Of a stretch of DNA of 56,803 bases, positions 36,430-45,608 are shown piece by piece. Position 1 is the stretch's first letter. Each line of letters starts with the position of its first letter. Source of the DNA: Psychromonas sp. SA13A (lineage in GTDB: Bacteria > Pseudomonadota > Gammaproteobacteria > Enterobacterales > Psychromonadaceae); NCBI RefSeq assembly GCF_011378715.1, contig NZ_WTKU01000023.1, positions 1 through 56,803 of the forward strand, read 5' to 3'. The notes under the pieces were generated by a model. The model made no database searches, was not told the DNA's origin, and saw only the letters and a program-made list of their open reading frames with translations. The translations under genes were made by a program, and so were the position numbers.

Positions 36430-36515
36430 CTTGGAAGATGGCTGAATAAATACGCTGATATATTGTTAAGCAATTATTTTATTGCGCATACTTGAACGAG
36501 CGATGACAACAGTCA

Positions 36516-36779
36516 TTATTGCGATATAAAATTAATGATGTCATTGGATTCATATAACCATTGTGTTTCACCGCTAGCATGCTCGATGCGTAAACATGGT
36601 ACTTGTTTTTTACCGCCACCTTGAATTAAATCATTACGATGTTGAGTTTGCTGTTGGATATTTCTGTGCTCTATATTCAACTCTAATTTTTGTATCGCTT
36701 TACGTGTCATTGCACAATATGGGCAAGCATCGTAATGATAAAGAGACAGAGATTTTACTGGTGTTTGTGATAATGTCAT
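36516..36779 (-). CDS. glutaredoxin-like protein
   Basis: 87 residues, thioredoxin fold. The active-site CPYC is at 19-22 (YHYDACPYCAMTRKAI), the cis-Pro in QVPCLRI near 60, and the glutathione-binding ESNDII near 78. It is shorter than the GrxA type and closer to monodomain glutaredoxin / GST-N-like proteins found across gammaproteobacteria. Likely a cytosolic disulphide reductase. An AAGGAAGC ribosome site supports the ATG. Confidence 0.88.
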   Translation of the reverse strand: MTLSQTPVKSLSLYHYDACPYCAMTRKAIQKLELNIEHRNIQQQTQHRNDLIQGGGKKQVPCLRIEHASGETQWLYESNDIINFISQ

Positions 36780-36998
36780 TTTGCTTCCTTAAAAGTCGAA
36801 CTGGTTGGTCTAGAGTTTAATTTTTACTGACTCATTCTTACTGGTTCATTTTGCTAATTGATATTTGGAAATTCAAGTGAATTATAAACAATGAATTAGT
36901 GTTTGTAGCGACCATTCGTCTAAATATCCCTCCCATTTCTCCATTTCGTTGATTGACAGATAAATGTTAAAAAGCCTATTTTTACTTTGTATCAACTA

Positions 36999-37697
36999 TC
37001 ACTCTGCTTTTGTGGCTGTTTTTGACATTTTATTACCGCGCAAGGTGGTTAGCTTTTTTAATAACATATCACCAGCAATATAAATAACGATAGCCCCTAC
37101 AGGTGGATTAATGGTTGTGAATAACCACCAGTTCGAATGCCAATACCAGGTGCCAAGCTGCGTACCGATAATTTCTAGATATAAGACCAATAGACTCATT
37201 ATTAGATATAAAATAGCGTAGTTTTTGCGCTGCAGCAGATAAAAAAACAATAGCGCTAAACAGGCGCTTAGGGTGTCGGTGAGCACTATCGATACGGTCA
37301 AAAATAATAGAATGAAAAAGGGCACTAAGACCATTTTAATTTTGTGTTCATTTTTCTGGATTAATTTTACGTTACTGATTAATAAACCGGTGATATAAAT
37401 TACAGCATGACCAAAGGGCACGTATAGGGGAATGCCATCATTCCTATAATTATACATATCAAGCCATAGACAACAGATCAGCTCGCCAAGCCATGATAAA
37501 GGCACCATGATGATCATTAGTTTTTTTAGTGATGTATTGACTTTAATAAAAAGAAAAGCCCATAAACTCATAATTATGATTGATGTAAACAGCTTATTAT
37601 CAAAGTTAGTACCTTGTATCAATGTAGAATCTAACATCAATGCAGGGATCCATATCAAGATAAGTAATGAGTAGGTAACATATTTATTTAGTAGCAT
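36999..37697 (-). CDS. unrecognised multi-pass membrane protein
   Basis: 232 residues, with about seven or eight hydrophobic segments (roughly 7-23, 36-52, 59-78, 94-112, 122-140, 141-158, 160-176 and 195-213) and a charged C-terminal tail (RGNKMSKTATKAE). Distinctive segments are WLGELICCLWLDMYNYRN, IPLYVPFGHAVIYITG and WYWHSNWWLFTTINPPVGA, rich in Trp, Tyr and His at segment ends, which hints at a carotenoid- or lipid-type enzyme or a sensor. I do not recognise the family. No clear ribosome site. It stands alone between 163- and 219-bp gaps. Confidence 0.7.
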   Translation of the reverse strand: MLLNKYVTYSLLILIWIPALMLDSTLIQGTNFDNKLFTSIIIMSLWAFLFIKVNTSLKKLMIIMVPLSWLGELICCLWLDMYNYRNDGIPLYVPFGHAVIYITGLLISNVKLIQKNEHKIKMVLVPFFILLFLTVSIVLTDTLSACLALLFFYLLQRKNYAILYLIMSLLVLYLEIIGTQLGTWYWHSNWWLFTTINPPVGAIVIYIAGDMLLKKLTTLRGNKMSKTATKAE

Positions 37698-37860
37698 TAT
37701 TTAATACTTTTAATGAGGAAGCTTTTTAGGTTGAGCAATTAAACAGCATTTTGACAAAGACATTATCATTTGCAACATTTCTCTATCTTATACTGCTATG
37801 TAAATCCTACGTAAAGTTTATAACATTTCTAAGCTGGGTAACTATCACACTGTTTCAATA

Positions 37861-38250
37861 CTAAGCTAATGGTTTTAGTTGATGCTGTTTGGCAATGGCA
37901 TTTGCAACCTGTATTAGTCGATTTTTTATTGCTTGTTCAATACCTTCATTTATTTTTACTAAGTCTGCAATGGCAATCAAGGCTTGCGTATTTAGGTTAT
38001 TACCTTGGTGTTGATAAGCAATGCCAGTATCGATCACCCAATGTTCTGTTGTCAGCTGTTTTTCTTCTATTGTCTTTACTAGCATAAAATTAATGGACAA
38101 AATAATCCTTTCATCTTTATACCAATTTGCCTTTAAAGCTTGAAAGTTTATCCACATTTCTAATTTTTTTATCAAAGGGCTTAGTGCACTAGAAAATTTC
38201 TGGTCGGCGACTACTGTGATAGGAAGTGAATTATACATTATGTAGATCAT
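37861..38250 (-). CDS. hypothetical protein
   Basis: 129 residues, or 125 from the second ATG at 38238. Neither start has a Shine-Dalgarno. The protein looks soluble, with a C-terminal helical half (IAIADLVKINEGIEQAIKNRLIQVANAIAKQHQ) and no signal peptide or motif known to me. It is on the same strand as yceF but separated by 163 bp containing a hairpin. Length and composition suggest a real gene, but this is unproven. Confidence 0.5.
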   Translation of the reverse strand: MIYIMYNSLPITVVADQKFSSALSPLIKKLEMWINFQALKANWYKDERIILSINFMLVKTIEEKQLTTEHWVIDTGIAYQHQGNNLNTQALIAIADLVKINEGIEQAIKNRLIQVANAIAKQHQLKPLA

Positions 38251-38260
38251 CTATTATTAG

Positions 38261-38294
38261 GGGCAGGAGTTGGCCTATTAACCTGATCCTGCCC
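38261..38294. other. 8-bp perfect inverted repeat between yceF and the hypothetical gene
   Basis: GGGCAGGA (38261-38268) and TCCTGCCC (38287-38294) can form a GC-rich stem with an 18-base loop. There is no T-tract on either side. It sits 11 bp upstream of the hypothetical gene's start and could hinder or regulate its translation. Confidence 0.5.
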
Positions 38295-38413
38295 GACGTT
38301 ATTAGAATATTGCTGAGGTACATTTTACTGTGCTGTTACTACGAACTCTGCTACGCAACTTTGCTAAGGTACTTTGCGACTAGCTAATGCAGTAGTAAGT
38401 GCCAACATCTTGC

Positions 38414-38995
38414 TTAAAGCACGGAAAACCCTTCTTTTTCTAATAACTCAATCAAAGAGATAAGTGGAAGTCCAATTAAACTATTTGGATCTTTCCCATC
38501 AAATCGACTAAATAAGCTAATACCAAAACCTTCACTTTTGAAACTTCCTGCACAATTATAAGGTTGCTCTTTGTTAAGGTAATTAGTGATCATTGCATCT
38601 GATAAATCACGAAAATAGACGTCGAAAGGTTCAACTAAAGAGTGTACTTGTCCCGTTTTGCTATTAACTACCGCTAATCCAGTATAAAAAGTAACGTGTT
38701 GACCACTGGCCGCTTTTAATTGTTTAAATGCATTTTCAAAGTTACCGGGTTTACCTAAGATTTTACCGTCGTTTAAACACACTTGATCTGAACCTATGAT
38801 TAAAGCGTCCGGAAATTCGCTAGCAACTGCTTGAGCCTTTGCTATCGCCAATCTTTCTACTAATTGGATTGCCGTTTCTCCAGGTAATTCCTCTTCGTTT
38901 ACGTGTGGGTTAGCTGTTGAAAAGTCTAGATGTAGCTTTGTTAATAGCTCTTTTCTAAACGGTGAAGTCGATGCTAATACTAGCTTCTGTGGCAT
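38414..38995 (-). CDS. yceF: Maf-like nucleotide pyrophosphatase YceF
   Basis: 193 residues. The Maf signature [17 protein letters not shown] is at 5-21, the catalytic Asp is in IIGSDQVC (near 68) and the late segment [32 protein letters not shown] is typical of the YceF subfamily, which hydrolyses 7-methyl-GTP (YhdE-type enzymes prefer dTTP and UTP). It is divergent from yceD, as in enterobacteria. Confidence 0.93.
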   Translation of the reverse strand: MPQKLVLASTSPFRKELLTKLHLDFSTANPHVNEEELPGETAIQLVERLAIAKAQAVASEFPDALIIGSDQVCLNDGKILGKPGNFENAFKQLKAASGQHVTFYTGLAVVNSKTGQVHSLVEPFDVYFRDLSDAMITNYLNKEQPYNCAGSFKSEGFGISLFSRFDGKDPNSLIGLPLISLIELLEKEGFSVL

Positions 38996-39094
38996 AATAA
39001 ACCTTACTTAAGTGGAAAAATGAGTTTATTTTAAGGACTGTGAAAGAATAAAGCGATAGCTGAATAAAAACTTAAGAAAAATAACGCTTTTTCT

Positions 39095-39123
39095 TTGACT
39101 ATATTGAACTCTATCTATATTAT
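39095..39123 (+). promoter_or_regulatory. promoter of the yceD-rpmF-plsX-fab operon
   Basis: TTGACT (39095-39100, five of six) is followed after 17 bases by TATTAT (39118-39123, five of six). Transcription would begin near 39130-39132, essentially at the yceD ATG. Confidence 0.6.
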
Positions 39124-39131
39124 TCGCGACC

Positions 39132-39653
39132 ATGCAAAAGGTTAAACTACCGATTAGCGTTGATTCTGTTCGCGCTGCTAATAATAGACTGGAGCTAGTT
39201 GCTAGCCTCGATAAGTCTTTATTAAGCAGATTAGGAGAGTCAACAAACAGTATTCACTCTGATATCGATACTGCTTTTTCGTTTGATGTGGACCAGCAAA
39301 AGCTGAGAATATTCAAAGGTAAAGCAAGTGTCGCAGTAGAACTCACTTGTCAACGGTGCAATGAGCCTATGACTTATCAGTGTGAAGCTGAATTTACGTA
39401 TTGTCCCGTTCTTAATAAAGAACAGGAAAATAATTTACCAGACGTTTATGAACCCATTTATTACGATGAAAATGGGGAGGTAAACCTTCATCAAATAGTT
39501 GAAGATGAGCTGTTATTAACACTTCCGCAAATTGCAAAACATGCAATAGCAGAATGTAAATATGGCAACTACGAAAGTAGCTTTGGCGAAATTGAGGAAG
39601 AGCAAGAACGTCCTAACCCATTTGATGCTCTAGCGAAGCTAAAGCTCAAGTAA
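39132..39653 (+). CDS. yceD: YceD, DUF177 23S rRNA accumulation protein
   Basis: 173 residues starting MQKVKLPISVDSVRAANNRL, as in the family. Two CxxC-type motifs (CQRCNEP near 78, with a more distant Cys in AIAECKYG) and a C-terminal PNPFDALAKLKLK are typical. YceD proteins affect 23S rRNA levels and precede rpmF in most bacteria. There is no Shine-Dalgarno before the ATG, and the best promoter starts transcription almost at it, so a leaderless mRNA is possible. Confidence 0.92.
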   Translation: MQKVKLPISVDSVRAANNRLELVASLDKSLLSRLGESTNSIHSDIDTAFSFDVDQQKLRIFKGKASVAVELTCQRCNEPMTYQCEAEFTYCPVLNKEQENNLPDVYEPIYYDENGEVNLHQIVEDELLLTLPQIAKHAIAECKYGNYESSFGEIEEEQERPNPFDALAKLKLK

Positions 39654-39671
39654 CTAGCAGGAATTTTTAAA

Positions 39672-39842
39672 ATGGCAGTACAAAAAAGTCGTAAGACTCC
39701 TTCAAAACGCGGTATGCGTCGTTCACATGATGCACTAAGTGCACCTACTTTAACTGTTGATAGCACTTCTGGTGAAACTCACCGTCGTCATCACGTTACT
39801 GCTGACGGCTTCTACAAAGGCAAAAAAGTAATCGAAAAGTAA
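39672..39842 (+). CDS. rpmF: 50S ribosomal protein L32
   Basis: 56 residues ([20 protein letters not shown]...), basic and of the standard length. L32 sits on the large ribosomal subunit near the peptidyl-transferase region. This family copy lacks the paired cysteines of the zinc-binding form, like the enteric protein. It lies 18 bp after yceD and 9 bp before plsX, coupling ribosome and fatty-acid synthesis in one transcript. Confidence 0.97.
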   Translation: MAVQKSRKTPSKRGMRRSHDALSAPTLTVDSTSGETHRRHHVTADGFYKGKKVIEK

Positions 39843-39851
39843 GTTATTACT

Positions 39852-40892
39852 TTGCGTAAATTTACCATTGCGCTTGATGCCATGGGGGGTGATTTTGGCC
39901 CCCATATTTCTTTATCGGCAAGTTCCAAATCCCTACAGTTACACCCAAATTTGTTCATTACTATCGTTGGTGATGCCCAACAAATAACTCCCCTATTAAA
40001 AAAATATCAGCTACTTAATCACAATAGAATAAAGTTTGTACACGCACCAGAAACCATATCAATGGAAGATGATCCTGTTTCTGTTTTACGTCATCGATCT
40101 CAATCTTCAATGCTCGTTGCGTTACAATTAGTGGCTAAAGGGGAAGCAGATGCTTGTGTCAGCGCAGGTAATACTGGCGCATTAATGTTACTAGCTAAGC
40201 ATACCTTAAAAACATTAGAGGGTATTTCAAGACCCGCTTTAGTCTCTGCACTACCAAATAATCGTGGTGGTCACAGTTACTTAATGGATTTAGGTGCAAA
40301 TTTGCAATGTGGGTGTGATACTCTGTTTAATTTTGCATTGATGGGCAGCGTGCTTTGTGAACAAGTTGAGCAATTAAGTGCTCCATCGGTTTCATTACTA
40401 AATGTTGGACGCGAAAGCAATAAAGGTAATGATACGATTAAACAATGTGCAGAGATGTTGTCTGCTACTGAGTTTATTAATTATATCGGTTATATCGAAG
40501 CCAATGAACTATTCGACGGACGTGCAGATGTCGTTGTGACGGATGGGTTCAGTGGCAATATCGCACTGAAAAGTTATGAAGGCATGGGACGTGTTTTTTT
40601 TGAACGATTACAGCAAGCGATAAATACAACTTGGTATAGCCGTTTATTGGGTAAGGTATTGAATCCAATAATAAAAAACCAATTAAAAAATTTGCATCCA
40701 GATCTGTATAATGGGGCAAGTTTAATCGGATTACGTGGTATTGTTGTGAAAAGTCATGGAAGTGCAAATGAAAGTGCATCTTTCTATGCAATAGAACAAG
40801 CCATTAAAGAAATTCAATGGCAGATACCTGCTTGTATTAGCGCAAGGTTGGAATCTGTCCTAGCAGAGCGAGATTGTTTATCACATGAATAG
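39852..40892 (+). CDS. plsX: phosphate acyltransferase PlsX
   Basis: 346 residues from a TTG codon. An in-frame stop (the rpmF TAA) lies four codons upstream and the first ATG would delete the conserved N-terminus, so TTG is the only usual start. Motifs: [10 protein letters not shown] (8-17), [11 protein letters not shown] (near 100), LDLGAN (near 143) and [12 protein letters not shown] near 211. It converts acyl-ACP to acyl-phosphate for PlsY. No good ribosome site was seen. The last 8 bases overlap fabH. Confidence 0.94.
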   Translation: MRKFTIALDAMGGDFGPHISLSASSKSLQLHPNLFITIVGDAQQITPLLKKYQLLNHNRIKFVHAPETISMEDDPVSVLRHRSQSSMLVALQLVAKGEADACVSAGNTGALMLLAKHTLKTLEGISRPALVSALPNNRGGHSYLMDLGANLQCGCDTLFNFALMGSVLCEQVEQLSAPSVSLLNVGRESNKGNDTIKQCAEMLSATEFINYIGYIEANELFDGRADVVVTDGFSGNIALKSYEGMGRVFFERLQQAINTTWYSRLLGKVLNPIIKNQLKNLHPDLYNGASLIGLRGIVVKSHGSANESASFYAIEQAIKEIQWQIPACISARLESVLAERDCLSHE

Positions 40893-41844
40893 CAAAATTA
40901 TAGGTACGGGTAGTTATTTACCAACAGCAGTGCGCACCAACCAGGATTTAGAAAAAATGGTTGATACCAGTGATGAATGGATCACAGTACGTACTGGCAT
41001 TAAAGAACGTCGCATTGCTAATGAGCAAGAAACAATCGCTTTCATGGGCAAAAAAGCTAGTGATCTAGCTTTGGAAGCCGCTGGTATGAGTGCGTCGGAT
41101 TTAGATTTAATTATTGTGGCAACTACAAGTAACCACAATGCTTTCCCTTCTGCAGCTTGTGAAGTGCAAAATTTATTAGGTATCTATGATATTCCTGCCT
41201 TTGATGTGGCAGCTGCCTGTGCTGGGTTTACTTATGCTTTAAGCGTTGCAGATAATTTCATTAAAGCGGGTGGAGCTAAAAATGTACTCGTGATTGGTGC
41301 AGATACACTGGCGAGTACCTGTGATCCAGAAGATCGTAGTACTATTATTCTATTTGGTGATGGTGCTGGCGCAGCCGTGCTAACAGCAACAGAAGAACCA
41401 GGTATTTTATCGACTCATATCAATGCCGATGGACGTTTTGGTGATTTACTCAAATTACCAAATGTTGGCCGTGACAAAGATGCATTATTAAGTAACTCAT
41501 ATTTAACGATGTCAGGTAATGAAGTCTTTAAAGTAGCAGTTAAAAAACTAAGCCAAGTGGTTGTTGATACTTTAGCCGCTAACAATATTGCAAAAGATAA
41601 ATTAGATTGGTTAGTACCGCATCAAGCGAACCTACGTATTATCGCAGCAACGGCAAAAAAATTAGAGATGTCTATGGATCAAGTTATTTTAGCACTTGAT
41701 AAACAAGGCAATACTTCTGCAGCATCTGTACCACTTGCTTTGGATGAAGGGGTAAGAAGTGGCAAAATTAAACCGGGCCAATTAGTGTTATTAGAAGCAT
41801 TTGGTGGTGGTTTTACTTGGGGTAGTGCATTGGTTGTTATGTAA
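40885..41844 (+). CDS. fabH: 3-oxoacyl-ACP synthase III
   Basis: 319 residues. The thiolase-fold catalytic triad is C112 ([11 protein letters not shown]), His in [11 protein letters not shown] (near 246) and Asn in GNTSAASVP (near 276). It condenses acetyl-CoA with malonyl-ACP to start each fatty-acid chain. The ATG overlaps the plsX stop by 8 bp (ATGAATAG). The 78-bp gap to fabD has no terminator. Confidence 0.97.
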   Translation: MNSKIIGTGSYLPTAVRTNQDLEKMVDTSDEWITVRTGIKERRIANEQETIAFMGKKASDLALEAAGMSASDLDLIIVATTSNHNAFPSAACEVQNLLGIYDIPAFDVAAACAGFTYALSVADNFIKAGGAKNVLVIGADTLASTCDPEDRSTIILFGDGAGAAVLTATEEPGILSTHINADGRFGDLLKLPNVGRDKDALLSNSYLTMSGNEVFKVAVKKLSQVVVDTLAANNIAKDKLDWLVPHQANLRIIAATAKKLEMSMDQVILALDKQGNTSAASVPLALDEGVRSGKIKPGQLVLLEAFGGGFTWGSALVVM

Positions 41845-41922
41845 TTAGCCTCACTAGTTACTAAAACCATTGACTTTCAAGTTTCATTTTAAAAATTGTT
41901 AATACAAAATTTAGGAATAAAG

Positions 41923-42864
41923 ATGACAAACTTTACATTCGCCTTTCCTGGTCAAGGTTCACAAAGTGTGGGCATGTTGGCTGATTTAGCTGCAACCTAT
42001 CCTGTTGTTGCTGATACGTTTAAAGAAGCAAGTGCAACGTTAGGTTACGACCTGTGGGCATTAACCCAAGAAGGTCCTGCTGAATTATTAAATCAAACAG
42101 ATAAAACACAACCAGCATTACTGGCTGCATCTGTAGCAATTTGGCGTGTATGGGCTGAAGTTGGCGGTGCGTTGCCAACAATAATTGCTGGGCATAGCTT
42201 AGGTGAATATTCTGCATTAGTGTGTGCAGGTGTTATTGACTTTAATGATGCGCTTAAATTAGTTGAGCTACGTGGTCAATTAATGCAACAGGCTGTCCCT
42301 GCTGGTGTTGGCGCAATGTATGCGATCATCGGTTTAGGTGATGCAGAAATAAAAGCTGCATGTGAGCAAGCTGCGCAAGGTGAAGTTGTTTCTCCTGTTA
42401 ACTTTAATTCACCTGGACAAGTTGTTATCGCTGGTAATAAAGATGCAGTAGAGCGTGCCGGTATATTGTGTAAAGAAGCAGGTGCAAAACGCGCATTACC
42501 ATTACCTGTCTCTGTGCCATCTCACTGTGCATTAATGAAACCTGCGGCCGATGAATTAGCCGTTGCACTACGTGCTATTACATTTAATACACCGAAAATT
42601 TCAGTGATTAATAATGTTGATGTTGCGATTGAAACAGAAGCTGACAAAATCAAAGATGCGTTAGTTCGTCAACTATATTGTCCAGTACGTTGGACTGATA
42701 TCGTGGTGAAAATGGCTGCTCAAGGTATTAATTTACAAGTTGAAGCAGGCCCAGGCAAAGTATTAAGTGGTTTAGTTCGTCGTATTGAAAAAGGTGTCGC
42801 TGCACAAGCTATCAATGATTCAGCAAGTTTAGACGCTGCATTAGCTGCAGTTAAAGGAGAATAA
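41923..42864 (+). CDS. fabD: malonyl-CoA:ACP transacylase
   Basis: 313 residues from the ATG at 41923, after AGGAATAA. A TTG at 41896 is rejected. The nucleophilic Ser is in GHSLGEYSALVCAG (near 90-103), FPGQGSQSVGM is at 7-17, and the catalytic His is in VPSHCALMKPA (near 200). It loads malonate onto AcpP for FabH and FabF. Two bases before fabG. Confidence 0.97.
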   Translation: MTNFTFAFPGQGSQSVGMLADLAATYPVVADTFKEASATLGYDLWALTQEGPAELLNQTDKTQPALLAASVAIWRVWAEVGGALPTIIAGHSLGEYSALVCAGVIDFNDALKLVELRGQLMQQAVPAGVGAMYAIIGLGDAEIKAACEQAAQGEVVSPVNFNSPGQVVIAGNKDAVERAGILCKEAGAKRALPLPVSVPSHCALMKPAADELAVALRAITFNTPKISVINNVDVAIETEADKIKDALVRQLYCPVRWTDIVVKMAAQGINLQVEAGPGKVLSGLVRRIEKGVAAQAINDSASLDAALAAVKGE

Positions 42865-42866
42865 TA

Positions 42867-43601
42867 ATGAGTATGCAAGATCAAGTTGTTTTAGTCACTG
42901 GCGCAAGTCGCGGTATCGGTCGTGCTATTGCCGAAAGCTTTGTTGCACTAGGTGCAACCGTATTAGGGACGGCTACTAGTGAAAGTGGCGCAGCTGCAAT
43001 TAGTGAATATTTAGGTGATGCGGGTAAAGGTTTTGTCTTAAACGTCACAGAAAATGAGTCTATTGAAGCATTATTTGCTGACATTAAGAAAGAGTTTGGT
43101 ACTGTTGATGTGTTAGTGAATAATGCAGGTATCACTCGTGACAACCTATTGATGCGTATGAAAGATGCAGAGTGGGATGACATTATTGGTACTAACTTAA
43201 CGCCTATCTTTAAATTGAGTAAAGCGGCACTTCGTCCTATGATGAAAAAGCGTGCTGGTCGCATTATTAATATAGGTTCAGTAGTAGGTACGATGGGTAA
43301 TGCTGGTCAAGCAAACTATGCAGCAGCGAAAGCGGGCGTAATTGGCTTTACTAAATCATTAGCTCGTGAAGTTGCAAGCCGTGGTATTACTGTTAATACA
43401 GTAGCACCTGGTTTCATTGAAACAGATATGACTAAAGCATTAAACGAAGAGCAACGTGCAAATACTTTAGCAAACGTACCTGCTGGTCGTTTAGGTGATC
43501 CAAAAGAGATTGCAGCAACTGTTGTATTTTTAGCCTCTGAAGGTGCAGCTTACATTAATGGTGAAACAATTCACGTTAATGGCGGCATGTACATGGTCTA
43601 A
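42867..43601 (+). CDS. fabG: 3-oxoacyl-ACP reductase
   Basis: 244 residues, short-chain dehydrogenase. The NADPH loop TGASRGIGRAI is at 10-20, NNAGITRDNLLMRM near 86-99, and the catalytic Ser-Tyr-Lys in INIGSVVGTMGNAGQANYAAAKAG (about 132-155). An AAAGGAG ribosome site precedes the ATG. An ATG at codon 3 is an alternative. It reduces 3-ketoacyl-ACP in each elongation cycle. Confidence 0.97.
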   Translation: MSMQDQVVLVTGASRGIGRAIAESFVALGATVLGTATSESGAAAISEYLGDAGKGFVLNVTENESIEALFADIKKEFGTVDVLVNNAGITRDNLLMRMKDAEWDDIIGTNLTPIFKLSKAALRPMMKKRAGRIINIGSVVGTMGNAGQANYAAAKAGVIGFTKSLAREVASRGITVNTVAPGFIETDMTKALNEEQRANTLANVPAGRLGDPKEIAATVVFLASEGAAYINGETIHVNGGMYMV

Positions 43602-43676
43602 TTTTTGACTTGTTGAGTTATCAAATTAACCTGAAAAAGATAGATATTCTATAATTTATTGATTAAAGTCGTAAAA

Positions 43677-43693
43677 TACTGGTCTAACCAGTG
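43677..43693. promoter_or_regulatory. FadR-like operator upstream of acpP
   Basis: ACTGGTC-T-AACCAGT (43678-43692) is a 15-bp palindrome with one asymmetry. It resembles the FadR consensus CTGGTC-N-GACCAG of gammaproteobacteria. TAGAAT boxes lie at 43695-43700 and 43720-43725, so the site could overlap one promoter and sit near -47 of another. A plain RNA hairpin is the alternative reading. Confidence 0.5.
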
Positions 43694-43774
43694 ATAGAAT
43701 ACTTGAATATTAAACGCGATAGAATAAACTACCGCAACTTAACGCAAAAGCGTAATTACAAAGGAAGATAAAAA

Positions 43775-44008
43775 ATGAGCAATATCGAAGAACGCGTAAA
43801 AAACATCATCGTTGAACAATTAGGTGTTCAACTTGACGAAGTTAAAAACGAAGCTTCTTTCGTTGACGATCTTGGTGCTGATTCACTAGACACAGTTGAG
43901 CTTGTAATGGCTCTTGAAGAAGAATTCGATACAGAGATCCCAGATGACGAAGCAGAGAAAATCACGACTGTTCAATCTGCTATTGATTACGTTGTTAACA
44001 ACGGTTAA
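43775..44008 (+). CDS. acpP: acyl carrier protein
   Basis: 77 residues, strongly acidic. The phosphopantetheine Ser is S37 in [18 protein letters not shown]. It carries growing acyl chains as thioesters in the cytosol. Codon use (GAA, GTT, ATC-rich) and AAGGAAG ribosome site suggest high expression. The 173-bp gap before it has its own promoter candidates, and a strong terminator follows, so much of its mRNA may be monocistronic. Confidence 0.98.
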   Translation: MSNIEERVKNIIVEQLGVQLDEVKNEASFVDDLGADSLDTVELVMALEEEFDTEIPDDEAEKITTVQSAIDYVVNNG

Positions 44009-44037
44009 TTCTTCACTTTAAAGTGTAGTTAATTTCT

Positions 44038-44069
44038 AAAGGCGGTCTTCTGACCGCCTTTTGTTTTTT
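44038..44069 (+). terminator. terminator after acpP
   Basis: AAAGGCGGTC (44038-44047) pairs perfectly with GACCGCCTTT (44052-44061) over a TTCT loop, followed by a T-rich tail. Confidence 0.94.
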
Positions 44070-44164
44070 ATAGTCTTGAATCCAATTATTTTCTTTAGCA
44101 ATACCTAAGCATTTTATTTAAAGTTTTTAGTTATTGTTTTTAAAGCCTCATTTAGGAGAGTCTA

Positions 44165-45406
44165 GTGTCAAAGCGTCGAGTTGTAGTAACCGGTTTAGGT
44201 ATGATATCGCCAGTAGGTAATACAGTAGAGCAATCGTGGCAGGCTATTCAAGCAGGTCAAAGTGGGATCTCAAATATTGATCACTTTGATACAGAGAAGT
44301 TTTCTACTAAATTCGCTGGTTTAATTCGAGACTTTAATGTTGAAGAATACATGCCAAAGAAAGAAGCACGTAAGATGGACCTGTTTATCCAATACGGTGT
44401 AGCAGCTGCTGATCAAGCACTCAAAGATTCAGGTTTAATCGTTAACGATGATAACTCTGAACGCATTGGTGTTGCTATCGGTTCTGGTATTGGTGGCCTT
44501 GGCATCATTGAACAAAATAAAGATAATTTTGCAAAAAGTGGCCCTCGTAAAATTAGCCCATTTTTTGTTCCAGCGACCATTATTAACATGATTTCAGGTC
44601 ATGTTTCTATTAATAATGGTCTGAAAGGTCCAAACATTGCAGTTACAACGGCTTGCACAACGGGTACGCATAGTATCGGTTTAGGTGCGCGCATGATCCA
44701 ATACGGTGATGCTGATGTAATGATTGTAGGCGGCGCTGAAAAAGCATCGACTGAAATGGGCATGGGTGGTTTTGGTGCTGCACGTGCATTATCGACACGC
44801 AATGACTCGCCAGAAACTGCAAGTCGCCCGTGGGATGAGTCTCGTGACGGTTTTGTATTAGGTGATGGTGCTGGTGTATTAGTGATTGAAGAATACGAAC
44901 ACGCAAAAGCACGCGGTGCAAAAATTTATGCTGAGTTTGTTGGTTTTGGTATGAGTGGTGATGCTTACCACATGACGTCACCGCCAGAAAGTGGTGCGGG
45001 CGCTGCATTAGCAATGAAAAATGCGATTAAAGATGCGGGCATTACTGCTGCACATATTCAATATATCAATGCACATGGTACTTCGACACCTGCAGGTGAT
45101 ATTGCTGAAACACAAGCTGTTAAAGGTATATGGGGAGAAGATGCAAAATCAGTAATGATGAGCTCTACTAAATCCATGACTGGCCATTTATTAGGTGCTG
45201 CTGGTGCAATCGAAGCTATTTTCAGTGTACTTGCAATTAAAGATCAAGTGGCTCCACCTACTATCAATCTTAAAAATCCAAGCGAAGGTTGTGATTTAGA
45301 TTATGTAACTGATGGTAAAGCGCGTCCTTCGAATATAGAGTATGCACTATCGAATTCATTTGGATTTGGTGGAACAAATGGTACGTTAATCTTTAAACGT
45401 ATCTAG
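44165..45406 (+). CDS. fabF: 3-oxoacyl-ACP synthase II
   Basis: 413 residues from a GTG with AGGAGA upstream. The condensing-enzyme triad is C164 ([12 protein letters not shown]), His in [11 protein letters not shown] (near 304) and His in [12 protein letters not shown] (near 341). C-terminus [17 protein letters not shown] is typical. It elongates acyl-ACP with malonyl-ACP. FabF also adjusts cis-vaccenate content with temperature in relatives, relevant if the host is cold-adapted. Own terminator downstream. Confidence 0.97.
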   Translation: MSKRRVVVTGLGMISPVGNTVEQSWQAIQAGQSGISNIDHFDTEKFSTKFAGLIRDFNVEEYMPKKEARKMDLFIQYGVAAADQALKDSGLIVNDDNSERIGVAIGSGIGGLGIIEQNKDNFAKSGPRKISPFFVPATIINMISGHVSINNGLKGPNIAVTTACTTGTHSIGLGARMIQYGDADVMIVGGAEKASTEMGMGGFGAARALSTRNDSPETASRPWDESRDGFVLGDGAGVLVIEEYEHAKARGAKIYAEFVGFGMSGDAYHMTSPPESGAGAALAMKNAIKDAGITAAHIQYINAHGTSTPAGDIAETQAVKGIWGEDAKSVMMSSTKSMTGHLLGAAGAIEAIFSVLAIKDQVAPPTINLKNPSEGCDLDYVTDGKARPSNIEYALSNSFGFGGTNGTLIFKRI

Positions 45407-45429
45407 TTTTACGCATTACCTATAAAATG

Positions 45430-45457
45430 AAAACCCGATATTGACTCGGGTTTTTTT
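45430..45457 (+). terminator. terminator after fabF
   Basis: AAAACCCGA (45430-45438) pairs perfectly with TCGGGTTTT (45446-45454) over a seven-base loop and runs into seven T residues. Confidence 0.93.
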
Positions 45458-45608
45458 ATGTCTAAATTTTACCAAGCTTTTTTATGAACAAATTTTGCAT
45501 CGCTAAAGCCGCTTATTTCAAGTGACTTCTTTTGAGCACAAGTGCTTTATAATTAGCCTTGTTTAACTCTGTATTAGCAATTAACTTCAAATAGGTGGCA
45601 GTAAGCTG

